Shown piece by piece: positions 20,530 to 30,277 of a stretch of 64,000 nt of DNA. Each line of letters begins with the position of its first letter. Position 1 is the first letter of the stretch. The stretch is taken from positions 19,974,189-20,038,188 of the forward strand of contig OV277869.1 of NCBI GenBank assembly GCA_922989275.2, read 5' to 3'. The notes beneath the pieces were generated by a model that ran no database searches, was not told the DNA's origin, and was given only the letters and a program-made list of their open reading frames with translations. Position numbers and translations under genes: made by a program. The DNA comes from Gari tellinella. Taxonomy: Eukaryota; Mollusca; Bivalvia; Cardiida; Psammobiidae.

Positions 20530-22200
20530 TTGAAGTATTTCCGAGTGGGTTCATTGTTGGACTCTGCAGGGATAGGGATCAGCAGGATCGAAGACACAAC
20601 GAAGGATCTAAAGCCTAATATAATCAAGCGAGACCACGAAGACCTTGAATTGAGTGTCCCATCAATTGTGTCTACAATGAATCCCTTCACAATAGCAGAG
20701 AACACATACCTGTACTGTTTGACATAGGGAAAAAAAGTGACTCAAGGATGATCTGCTGGGGATCACAAAGACAGACGAATGCTCTTCTGTGGAATATAGA
20801 GAGGCTTGCATCAAAGAACCAGCAAGATTTGAGAAATCAATCAAATGGAAGGTGATTCAGTGCCTCGGTTAAAACAAGGTTACCAGTGGGGAAAAGGGTA
20901 CAGGAAATTGCTGGGACAAGAGATCTATTCACGCCGCCTACTCCTGTTAAGCAATATTCAGAATATAGACCTGATAAAGGTGTTAGAGTAACCTCTCACA
21001 CCAGTCCCACTAGCATTAGCTCAAACTGACGGCAGCTTGAACACAACCGATAAATCCAAACTAATGAAAAACCTGGAAACATTCAGCAAAATATCATCAT
21101 GTGCCACCACAGACAGGCACACTCATCATGTATGCGACCTTCTCCCTTCATCTTCAAAAGGACCCCCAAGGTCATATGGGGACCTTGCAAGATGGCTTCT
21201 CCTGCAATTTACTAGTTTGTCGAAAGATCATCTTGTGTGTGACGTCTACTCAACACCATCCATTAAAGACAGTGAGAGAGCCAAAAGGGGAGAAGAATAC
21301 ATAGTCTATCTCAACACGGGACCAGACCAAATGCGGTCATAGGAGTGGCAAGGTGCTCTGCGTTCTAGATCCTTTGAGAAATCATTAATGGAATTCGTAG
21401 CTAAAGAATGGGATAAAGACACATATGCTCACACATTGAAGGAATGTCATCTGTACCAGAATGTCAACAGCGAATGCTTTCGCTTTACTGCAATAGGATA
21501 GGTGACACCGTGCAATAAGTCCAAGTTGAGGAGCTCACAGGTGACCATGAAGAAGCAGACACTCGTACGGTGTTTCATTTCGACTACAATAGTAGGTTTC
21601 AACATGTTGTCAACATCGTTGTTAGAAGCTGGGACACAGACGTGCTTGTGATACTGCTCAACTATTGGGCCCAAATCACTAGCACAGTGAAATTATGGAT
21701 AGATGTAGGGCATTATTGGAATAACACATGACTGTTAATCAGTGTCAACAATCTTTTTCTTAATTTGACAGAAGAATTTGTGCTTGCCTTGTCTAGTCTA
21801 CATGCCTTAACTGGGTGTGACTACAGCCCTGCGTTCCTGAACAAGGGAAAAATAAGACATCTAGAGCTTATGATGAAGAATTCTAACTTTAGGAAGTCGA
21901 AGTCAATGGCGGCTCTAGGCGAGGGGGAAATGTGTGAAGCAATGGTTGAACAGTGTGAGACCTTCATTTGCAATGTGTATGGCCAGCCAAAAGAAACAAA
22001 TGTAAACAAAGCATGCTATGTGGCTTTTCAAAGGACATATGCCTTGAAGTCCTTTGAAAATCCCATGGCATCGATCAGGGGAATTAACCCAAGTTCTCTA
22101 CCACCATGCACAGTGACTGTCTAGCTACTTGTAAATATGACAGTCTACATTGTTGGCATATGTCAACGTGCCATGCTGCCGAATCCAGTTAGAGAGTCAC
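20530..22200 (+). pseudogene. PIN/FEN-like transposon-borne gene (subfamily B), right-arm copy
   Basis: Inverted counterpart of the left-arm gene, with the same succession of blocks: VGSLLDSAGI (from 20545), SYGDLARWLLLQF (about 21170), EYIVYLNTGPDQMRS ending at a stop at 21342, HEEADTRTVFHF (about 21550), then WDTDVLVILLNYW (about 21632). A GT...AG intron-like gap of ~70 bp follows (about 21702-21770), then LHALTGCDYSPAFLNKGK (21797 onward). The DTDV acidic motif that the left copy has lost is intact here. Different stops and frameshifts in the two arms show that they decayed independently after duplication. Confidence 0.6.
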
Positions 22201-23460
22201 CAGTGAGATATGGGTAGAATTTCACTGATGGAAATTATCAAATAAAGTGGTATAGTGGCTATCATTTGCCAAAGGACATTGCAAAGTCCTTGATTCCCAG
22301 AGTGGTGATGCCACACTGTTGACGATAATATGGAGGATGAGGAGGTCAAGTATGGAGAACAAATATATGGATCAGACGATATGGATGAGGAGCAGGATTA
22401 ACTTTGTTAGGTGTGTGACACAAGTGGTTGGATACTCATAGTAAGACATATGAATTAATTTGGTGTTAGAGCAGACTGATATGCATGTTAACAGTAAATT
22501 TCATAACGTCGTGCGATCTAAATTGTTGGTGCATGATGAGTTGGATAGCTTAAAAGTTTAAAGTGAGTAACAGAGAGAAAATACACAATGATGAAGTCAT
22601 TATTAATGTGTAGATGTGCTAGAAATAGATATGTTGCCAGATGGAAACATAGCTAGATAAATATTTTTCAAATAATACAATGTTTCTTTGTATTAATTAA
22701 AAATTTAACATTAAATGTATTCGGTATTGAAACATTTTCTGAAAAGATTAAATTCTGTTACTAAAAATAGATATTGGCAGCCATTTTAGATTGGAAAAGA
22801 GCATATCTTATTAATTTATTGCACACTGGTATAGATAATTCTTTTTCAAAACACTACACAATCTTTTACTCCTTGATTTTGAGAAGAAATGTCACATTAT
22901 AGGCAATTTTTCAGAAAAGTCTGTGACTGTTGAAAACTGATGTATTGCCTTAATTACCACCTGTACATACACATGGTGACATATTTTTGGTTAAAATAGC
23001 ACACAATACTCTATTACACTTCTAGTAACAATAATAAGTACAGTTGTTGCTTTTAATATATGTTTCACAGTAGATTTATCCACCAAAAAGACGAGATTTT
23101 GTGAAAAAATGTAATATGTTACTAAAAATAGACATTGGCGGCCATCTTGGATTGAGATAGAATGTAAAAAAGTATTGTTAAACAAACTTTGACATTTATG
23201 TAGACACATTGGATAAAGTTTGGGCATCCTAGGCAACATTTAAGTCTCCAATATAGAAAAGAAAATTACAGTTGCATTTTCAAAATTTACAAGAAAATCC
23301 GAGGGCAGATAACTTTAATCCAAATTTTCTCCCTTGTCTCTACCTAAACTCTCATCAGACGGCCATTTCTGAACTCCTGAGACAATTTCCTATAAGATAT
23401 ATATAAAAGTTCCAGTTCCGCTTTCAACATAAATAAATCTTACCCAGCTCTTAGACTATA

Positions 23461-23837
23461 TCCTATGTGTCGCATAATACCAGATGATCTAAACACTTAC
23501 ATATGAGCTACTGTAACTGCTTACATGTTATCAAAGGGAAGTAATTATTTGATTTTCTGCAATTGTAACTATGTGTTGGTTATCTCCAAAACTGAGAAAA
23601 TGTATTTTTAAACTTTCTTAGGACAAATATTCACTAAAGACATGCTTTATGATTACCTCAGAGTTGTATTGTCGCTCAATAGGGATACTAATGTAACAAG
23701 ATAAGATAATTTAACCCATTTGTGCCCAGTGGATTTTTCCATGTTTATATTGGATTGTTCCATTTTTTATCAAAGGGATGCCTGGTCAAAATTTTCATTT
23801 TAATTTTGTTTCATATTGAAATTCATATCAGCAAACA
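23461..23837. other. No feature recognised
   Basis: Unique-looking AT-rich spacer between the palindrome and the next hairpin. Confidence 0.4.
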
Positions 23838-23896
23838 GTGTGGACTCTGATCAGACGCCGCATTACGCGGCGTCTGATCAGAGTTTACCCTGTTTG
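23838..23896. repeat. Palindromic hairpin repeat, GACGCCG family
   Basis: CAAACAGTGTGGACTCTGAT then CAGACGCCG, CATTA loop, and complementary arm ending CAGAGTTTACCCTGTTTG. It lies 6 bp outside the inverted repeat that starts at 23903. Confidence 0.85.
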
Positions 23897-23902
23897 CCTA
23901 TG

Positions 23903-23994
23903 TCCCATATATCACAGGGGCGGAACGCGGTCACACGGTAAGCGAATTGTGGACTACATCGCGTAACAAATATTGGACGATTTATGCTCTCGTT
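23903..23994 (+). repeat. Left arm of a ~91-bp inverted repeat
   Basis: This matches the complement of 30187-30277: CCCATATA.CACAGGGGCGGA, then CGGTCACACGGTAAG, then GACTACATC, then CGTAACAAATATTG. The pair brackets 6.4 kb and may be the termini of an element whose interior has received a SINE and a Naiad. Confidence 0.7.
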
Positions 23995-25004
23995 TAAGAT
24001 GCTGACTAAACCTGAAAATTTCATTAAACATTGTGTAATCGGTATTTTAACTATCCAATAAATAAACATTGCAAAAATTCATTGCGTATTGCAAAAAGGA
24101 AGAATGAAGGTATGTATTGCAACGACTTATCTGGATCAGTGAAGCCTTTTATTATCCTGACACTGTAATAATTCATTGCTTGAATGTGTCTAAAAGACAA
24201 ACAGTTTACCTTTTAGCGTAATTTAGAGAAACCTGTGTTTTACTGAAACAGTTTTCTATGAGCAGAGATACTTTCTGATCTTTCCAAACACGTTATTTAA
24301 CTGAAGCGATGTTGGTCTAATATTAAAGCTATAAAAACGGACGATGAAAACCCTTCCTGTCATTAGCTTTATTGTCATGCATTTTTGGACGAGTTATATA
24401 TCTATGTCGCATTTTGTGGACTACTATGTCACGAACATTAGACGACCATAATGCAGTCTTTATTATTTTGAATAACTTACTTAAGGTTTTTGAGGTAACA
24501 TTGCGGCGTTATTGCTTTTTCCGTTGCTTTGCTTTGTATTGTGGTGAGAGCAGGTTTCTCGATTATGCGTTTAAAACGTGTGTTTGGTCCAATCATTCCA
24601 AATGAAAAGTTATTTCGTTTCTGTCAAACGATCGATTTTGCTAAAGCCATGCTTGACCTCCTCGGGGAGCTCTATATGTACGAATCAGCGGTACTTGACA
24701 CATACATCTAGATCACTGTGGTACGAATGCAGCTTTCAAAGGAGCGATATTCGGGGCACTGCACATGGGAAAAAGATAACATTTTCGGGGAGACGGATGC
24801 TTCTTTGCATGCTTTCTTAGGAGCGGCTAGTACATGAAACACGTTTTTGTTAGAGTGATACAAAAGAACTCGTGGTGAAAATGCATCACTTCTAATGACG
24901 GGCGATATCTATTTTTCTGTCTGTTTCTTCCACTTCTATCTAAACTTTAGCGTTGGATATTTTGAAGAAAAAGTCGAAGTGTTTCAACCGTTCCAGGTTC
25001 GTGG
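23995..25004. other. No gene recognised
   Basis: Several short overlapping frames between 24372 and 24820 share no recognisable domain and lack codon-like texture. This is probably the interior of the inverted-repeat-bounded element. Confidence 0.4.
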
Positions 25005-25195
25005 TCCAGGGGTAGTACACTCGTCTGTGGTGTCAGGGGTCGTGAGTTCGATTCCCCCCGACGTATCCTCTTCCATCGGACGAGACTTTATAAACTGAAG
25101 TCCGATGTATCAGTGCTTTACGCGCGGCTTCCAAACACTCTGTCGATAGTAGGAGTAGGACACCGTGTCTGGGTTTCCTGTATCAATCCCTTCTC
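25005..25195 (+). mobile_element. tRNA-derived SINE (second type)
   Basis: The tRNA-like head has an A box TGGTCCAGGGGTAG (about 25012) and a B box GAGTTCGATTCCC (about 25048). It is followed by a tail 'GGACGAGACTTTATAAACTG' and 'TCCGATGTATCAGTGC', the usual arrangement of a common molluscan/fish SINE body. No intact tRNA cloverleaf can be drawn. Confidence 0.65.
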
Positions 25196-25825
25196 TCTGG
25201 TGTGTACAATGCGCCCATTGGCAGAAACGGACGTTAACAAGCAAACAAAATCTTGTTGGTTAGAATTCCGCTACACGTGCAAATATGAAAAATCAGGGAC
25301 TCAAACCTTCAAATCTGACAAATCTACTTTAGACCGTCGTCCGGCTTAGCTCAAAAGTTTTAAAGGCACAGAGCCCATGCGTTTCCGAACCAAGTAAATC
25401 TAATTTTACTCTAGATCCAAACGTCGTTTATCTGCTGCGATTGACCACGAACGGACAAGGTTATTTATTTTACATAGCTTTCGAAATGTCCGGTTCATGA
25501 TATTTACATATTGTCCTGTCCATCCCCTGTGGTTTTAAAGTACGCCTATACATCGTTTAGATTATGAAAGTTTTAATACCGTTGTTTTTGACAACGTCCC
25601 AAAATTATTGGCTTGCTATGTGATCAATATCCATATCACCACTATCTACCGAAAATGTTATTATACTGCATTTTCTTAAGAATAACAACCGTCAGAAACA
25701 TGACGTCATTTACGTCTAACGTTATGTGCTTTGGTGCGATTTTGTTATAGTTTACTATGAGCTCTGTACACGACAAATCCCGAAATATTTCGTTTGAACA
25801 GTGAAAACTTTGCCGTATAATAATA
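25196..25825. other. No feature recognised
   Basis: AT-rich spacer up to the Naiad terminal repeat. The junction at 25826 is in a short ATAATAATAA run. Confidence 0.4.
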
Positions 25826-26103
25826 AATACGAAAGACTCAAGCAGGAAACGTAACACAAACAATACACCCACCTCTCAAGCAGAACACACACACACAGTC
25901 ATACCACAACAAACACACACACACACACGCAATACAATTCCTACATCTACACACTAAATAGAAAACAACACGCAAGACAAACATAAAGCAAAGTGAATAT
26001 AGGAGCCCGCCTTGGTACGGTCAGTAGCAATCAATAATTAACTATAAATTAATTAACTATTAACAACCACTGGGGGGTTAAACCTGGGTTTAGGGGCGCC
26101 CAA
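25826..26103 (-). repeat. Naiad pseudo-LTR, copy 2
   Basis: This contains (CA)n runs, 'AGGAGCCCGCCTTGG' and 'GGTTAAACCTGGGTTTAGG', ending GGGCGCCC. The orientation is opposite to 36104-36393. Confidence 0.85.
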
Positions 26104-26404
26104 CCTCACACTTATCTCCCATATGCACCTATAAAGACGAACAGTGTACATAAAATATAAACCCTGTTCCACAACCTCACAATCAAAAAGACCGCCAGCA
26201 CAGTAAGTAAATACATGTAAAACATTTAACAAAAATTCTATGACAAGATCATTAGTAACATGGGAAAGAATTAAACATTCAAGCCCGTGTTAAAAATAAC
26301 CCACTATGGCAACGGTCAAATTGTACTCAAGCGACTAGTCTGTAGTTACGAGCAACTGTAAGACATGTAAGGGTCCAGGGTACGACAGAGAGGGAGGGCA
26401 AAAA

Positions 26405-26480
26405 CAAAGCACGAAAATCCGACATAACTCTCCCGGTTAAGGACGGCTTTAGAGATATATCATCATGTAGTGCTAAGCCC
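26405..26480 (-). promoter_or_regulatory. SECIS-like hairpin in Naiad 3' UTR
   Basis: Minus strand, starting 7 nt after the RT stop codon. The 5' core TGAT is at 26465-26462 and the 3' core GGAT at 26420-26417, so tandem G.A/A.G pairs are possible. An 11-nt helix (GATATATCTCT against AGAGTTATGTC) lies between them, an unpaired AAA at 26450-26448 heads the apical loop, and a CCG/CGG mini-stem closes it. These are the elements of a form 2 eukaryotic SECIS. The same layout recurs at 35738-35787. Drawn by hand, not folded. Confidence 0.6.
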
Positions 26481-28453
26481 TGTCGGTCGTCGCACAACCA
26501 AAGAGGAAAGCATAGTTATCAATTGTAGACTGATCGATAACCAAACGTGAAGTGCGCAGCAATATAGTTGGATCATAATCTTTTTTGAGGAAAAATCTAA
26601 TACGTTTCACAAATAGGTTTTGAAAATGTATATGTCCAAGAATCTTACGAAGTCTGTAAATCACATCACCATAAAACTCCGGATGTGAAATACCTTGCCG
26701 CAAAAAAGACTTTAAGTTACATTTATACTTGTTAATGAGAGGAAGATTTCTATAAAAGAATTTAGAAAATGTTTTACGAAGTTTATGAAATCTGTACCCC
26801 TGTTTAAGAAGCTTTTCAGTAATAGTTTTATTACGAATGTGGAAGTCCTCAACAGAGGTACAGGCCCTAGCAAAGCGAATAAGTTGTGAAATATAAACCC
26901 CGTAAGATGTGGAACGGGGAACATCGCCATCTAGATGAGGATAATTTACAATACTAAAATCAAAATCATCTCGTTTATCGTAAATCTTAGAAGAAACAAT
27001 TCCGTTATTTATAAAAAAGATCCAAATCTAAAAATGGTGCCGACAAATTTGACTCGTTTGTTTTATTAAGGCGTAGTTCTTTTGGGTAAATAAAAGAAAA
27101 CAACGTATCAAAAAATGGGTTGTCTATATTAAAAATATCATCTAGATAGCGCGATGTATTGTTAAAGGCTTCGATCATATCTGCCTGTGTATCAGGTTTT
27201 AGACTAAGCATAAAGTCCCTCTCATAACAGTACAAAAATAGGTCTGCGACAAGGGGCGCACAGTTTGTACCCATAGGAATACCAATCACTTGGCGGTATA
27301 TGGTACTCCCAAAACGTACATATATATTATCCAGAAAAAATGTTAGTGATTCACAGACATCGGTGCAAGTCCACATAGTGTAATGCTTAACCGTGTCATT
27401 TGTAAAAAATGCACGATCAGTATTACACGCCAGAAATAGCTTCCTTTCTCTGGCAAAAGTCTTTTCAATAAGTTGTATAAGTGTAGCTTTTATTAGATTA
27501 TGAGGTAAGGTAGTATATAGTGTTGAAAAGTCATACGTACTTATACTGCAAGCTTGGTATTTTCTATATTCAAGCTTCGCCAAAATTTCATTAGAGTTTT
27601 TGATAGACCAAAACAGATTAAGTCCAGAATTTTCGTAAGTCTTATCACAATACCTTTGAACATGTTCTTTGATTTTAATTGAAGGTTCTTTAGAAATATT
27701 GCCAGATTGGTATATATTATCATTCAAGCCTAAAGGAAAGGGTGTCTGTAAATTTTTAATCCATTTTAATTCCGTTATAAATCTAGCCTTACATTTGAAA
27801 CTATTAGTAGCATTTTGATCATACGTAATATGTTCGACAGGTTGAATTGAAATAAACTCTAATCCATGTCCAGATTTCCGAAAATGTTGATACAGAAAGT
27901 TCCTCAGTTTTGTGTTTCTACAAGTACGAAGATGTTCATTAAACCTAGTTTTGAGGGGACGACCGGTTTGCCCAACATACTGGATACCACAACCTGGTGC
28001 TTTTCAAGTTAACACGTATATAACATGATTAGTTCGTCAGTTGATGTCTGAATCTATGACAACACTAAATATTCTACCGTTTACTGTTGATTGTATAGTA
28101 GACTTGCAAGATAAATAAATGCAACACGCTCACCTCTTAGCATTGCACTTTTCAATAATAGGATGCACTCTACGTTTTTTGTTCAATGGTCGTAATAAAA
28201 CAGAATTATTGCGTTGAATAGAATATTTTAGAGGTGAAAGCACTACTTTTGGACCATTATGAAAACAATTATTAATAGAAAGAGATGGAATGTGAAAAGA
28301 AGTTGCCGAATAGAGCTTAAGTGGTGATAATTGTACGGACGGCTGTAGTGATGCAAAATTAGTAGTATTTCTAGGGATATGAACAGAACACGCAGAGTGC
28401 ATTCTAAGTGGTGTAAGGGGGATTTTTAGTCTTTTGTTTGTTTGTAGTTCCAT
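26473..28453 (-). CDS. Naiad GIY-YIG endonuclease-reverse transcriptase with three in-frame UGA codons
   Basis: The likely start is Met at 28451-28453. From 28468 to 27005 a single frame runs for 488 codons, broken only by TGA at 28130-28132, 28037-28039 and 28004-28006, and by no TAA or TAG. The TGAs lie in AKR-U-ACC, DIN-U-RTN and VLT-U-KAPGC, where relatives carry Cys. GIY-YIG follows: IQYVGQTGRPL with R and H (TRFNEHLR), then SIQPVEHI and LKWIKNLQT. The RT has STYDFSTLYTTLPH, VIGIPMGTNCAPLVADLFLY and SRYLDDIFNI (catalytic DD). Between GNISKEP and IKIKEHVQRY an internal deletion removes the RT N-terminal region present in the other copy. A one-base change near 27010 shifts the frame; the C-terminal part continues to the stop at 26473-26475. 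It integrates and copies its own RNA, but this copy should be inactive. Whether UGA is decoded as selenocysteine is inferred. Confidence 0.8.
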
Positions 28454-28608
28454 AATTAAGAGAAGCAAGTAAGCACCTGTCCCTATGTATCGACTATAAC
28501 TCTACAGATTGAAAGTTCGAAATTTATTATAAAGTAATTCCAATTGGAAAATGTAAAGATTGAAAATAGTTAATGTAATTATAACTCTATAGAAAGAAAG
28601 TTCGAAAT

Positions 28609-29164
28609 TTAAAATACGTTATACAGTTTCTTCACAGTGTACATGAGGATTTCTTCCCGGCTGGTAAAATCATGTAACCCTCGGGCAACATGATGTACCT
28701 CAGCCGGAAAGAAATCCTCATGTACACTGTGAAGAAAATGTATAACTAATAATGTCCATTCTTCGATCCGACCCTGGTCTAAAATGTATTGCGTTGCAAA
28801 TGGAAGCAACTCTCTTAATCTTTGGACAATGCTTTTCAGTCGTTCACCTGGTACAGTAACAGGTACATGTGCTCCGAGTGATCTGACCTCTCTCGCTCCC
28901 GCCGAGACGTTCACGTCGTGGGAGAGGAACGAGAGCGCAGTCCATGGCTAAGCGTGACAGTCTAACCCAATAGCTGAACCTTTGACCAGCATCGGCGGTT
29001 GATGCCCTAAAGAGCACCGGACTTGAAGGATTGCCTGAACTAAGGGCACGTCTTTGTCGGGGTTTTTCCCTCATACAACTTAGTAGCCAGCACTTTGGAC
29101 GGAATTTGTCATCGTTGGACCTCAACCCGACTTCGAAATTTTTCAACTTTGGGGACCATCGCAA
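28609..29164 (-). pseudogene. Unrecognised repeat-borne coding remnant
   Basis: Two overlapping minus-strand frames, 29164-28844 (WSPKLKNFEVGL, LFRASTADAGQRFSYWVRL, PLPRRERL) and 28914-28609 (LRELLPFATQYILDQGRIEEWTLLVIHF), look like one protein broken by a frameshift near 28880. I do not recognise a domain. It lies ~130 bp upstream of the Naiad start on the same strand. The last part coincides with a strong inverted repeat (28627-28740), which is unusual in real coding sequence. It could be an ORF of another retroelement or spurious. Confidence 0.3.
28627..28740. repeat. 37-bp inverted repeat (hairpin)
   Basis: TTCTTCACAGTGTACATGAG followed by GATTTCTTCCCGGCTG is complemented by CAGCCGGAAAGAAATC and CTCATGTACACTGTGAAGAA at 28703-28740, with one or two mismatches and a ~40-nt loop. 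Confidence 0.85.
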
Positions 29165-30186
29165 GATGTCAGAAGCAGCCAGTCTAGATATGAACGGATT
29201 ATTCCCAGTCGGCTGGAGGGACGTCCAGGCAATAATGGCGTGTCATCTGATCGCATAAATAAGACAGCTTGTGGGACGTAAAATCCTTAGCAGCAACAAC
29301 AATAACAAGTGATCTGAAATGTCAATGTCGCTACAACACCTGGCTGCCTCATTATCGGACTGTATACATATACAGGTACCTCTGTAAAAACAGCACCTTT
29401 AGTATCAAAAGTAGAATATTTCTGTGGATGTTTGGTTAGTGTTTTTATTATTGTTTTATTTGCATGGCTTTCTGTTATCTTTCTATTTTCCGTTTGATAT
29501 TTGAAGTTTTTCAGTATTTGTGTCAATATTGATTTTGTCATTATCACATGTACATATTTTCCCATAATATTGAATAGCCTCGTCTTTTTTGCGCAGCCCC
29601 CATTGTATCCACAATGACTGCTAGTCTACGTTGTGGGTTCGATATAACATTATGTCTTATAACATCTACCGACCCACAAAAGCGTTTGCAGCAGTATAAA
29701 CATTAATTGTCTCTATCATGAAAAGTACAAAAAGTCGTCAAAAAAACGTGACGGTAAAAAATGTGAATCGTCTACAAGTGCGTTACGTTGTCGTCTCAAA
29801 AGCGTTACATTTGCTTAGACATGGTTTGGTCAGAAAAGTTCGAATAACGGCATGAAAATGGCAAATATAAACTACGTTTGAAGTGTGCACGTATACGCAT
29901 AGTCAATGCTTGAATTCAGATGATATTGGAGTCTGATATAATAGATACATGTATACATTTTTGTATTCCATACAAAAAGAAGTTAATCACCGTTGTGTGA
30001 TGTTTTGTACATTTTTTCACCCATTCGAATACAACTATCACAACCACATCATGAGATGACCTCCCTTCATATTCTTGCAATATCTATATTGACGTCCAAA
30101 ACAGTTTAGAAGCCAAATAACGAGTATGTTGTCATTTTGAAGCGTTTTCTGCTGACCAGGTAATCACTGGAGCTAGTTCGTCTTCA
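29165..30186. other. No gene recognised
   Basis: AT-rich sequence with scattered short frames. It is the interior of the region bounded by 23903 and 30277. Confidence 0.4.
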
Positions 30187-30277
30187 AAAGCGTGACAAAA
30201 ATCGTTCAATATTTGTTACGGGATGTAGTCTACAATTCACTTACCGTGTGACCGTGCTCCGCCCCTGTGTATATGGG
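30187..30277 (-). repeat. Right arm of the ~91-bp inverted repeat
   Basis: Complement of 23903-23994; the outer end is CCGCCCCTGTGTATATGGG. Confidence 0.7.

Larger units (their letters stand above)
17462..23460. mobile_element. ~6-kb inverted palindrome (foldback-like), arms ~2.9 kb
   Basis: The left arm 17462-20353 and right arm 20547-23460 are reverse complements with frequent point differences, separated by ~193 bp. The outer ends are TAGTCTAAGAGCTGGGTAAG and its exact complement. The flanks ATTCCTAT (left) and TATCCTAT (right) agree at six of eight bases, a possible 8-bp target duplication. Each arm holds one decayed copy of a PIN/FEN-like gene reading outward from the centre. This looks like either a foldback transposon or an inverted duplication of a gene-bearing element. 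Confidence 0.8.
25826..28480 (-). mobile_element. Penelope-like element, Naiad type (permuted domains), copy 1
   Basis: The element reads right to left: N-terminal region, GIY-YIG endonuclease, reverse transcriptase, SECIS-like hairpin, and pseudo-LTR 25826-26103. An endonuclease ahead of the RT is the permuted order described for Naiad/Chlamys elements, as opposed to canonical Penelopes. The terminal repeat includes CA microsatellites and matches 4700-4994 and 36104-36393. Relative to the copy at 34297-36393 it lacks the first part of the RT domain. Confidence 0.85.

Noticed and set aside
24372..24820. Three overlapping frames of 60-80 codons
   Set aside because: They overlap in different frames, share no domain and lie in repeat-derived sequence.
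23903..30277. Firm call of a 6.4-kb hAT transposon
   Set aside because: The inverted ends look hAT-like, but no transposase was found and no 8-bp target duplication is evident; kept only as a hypothesis.
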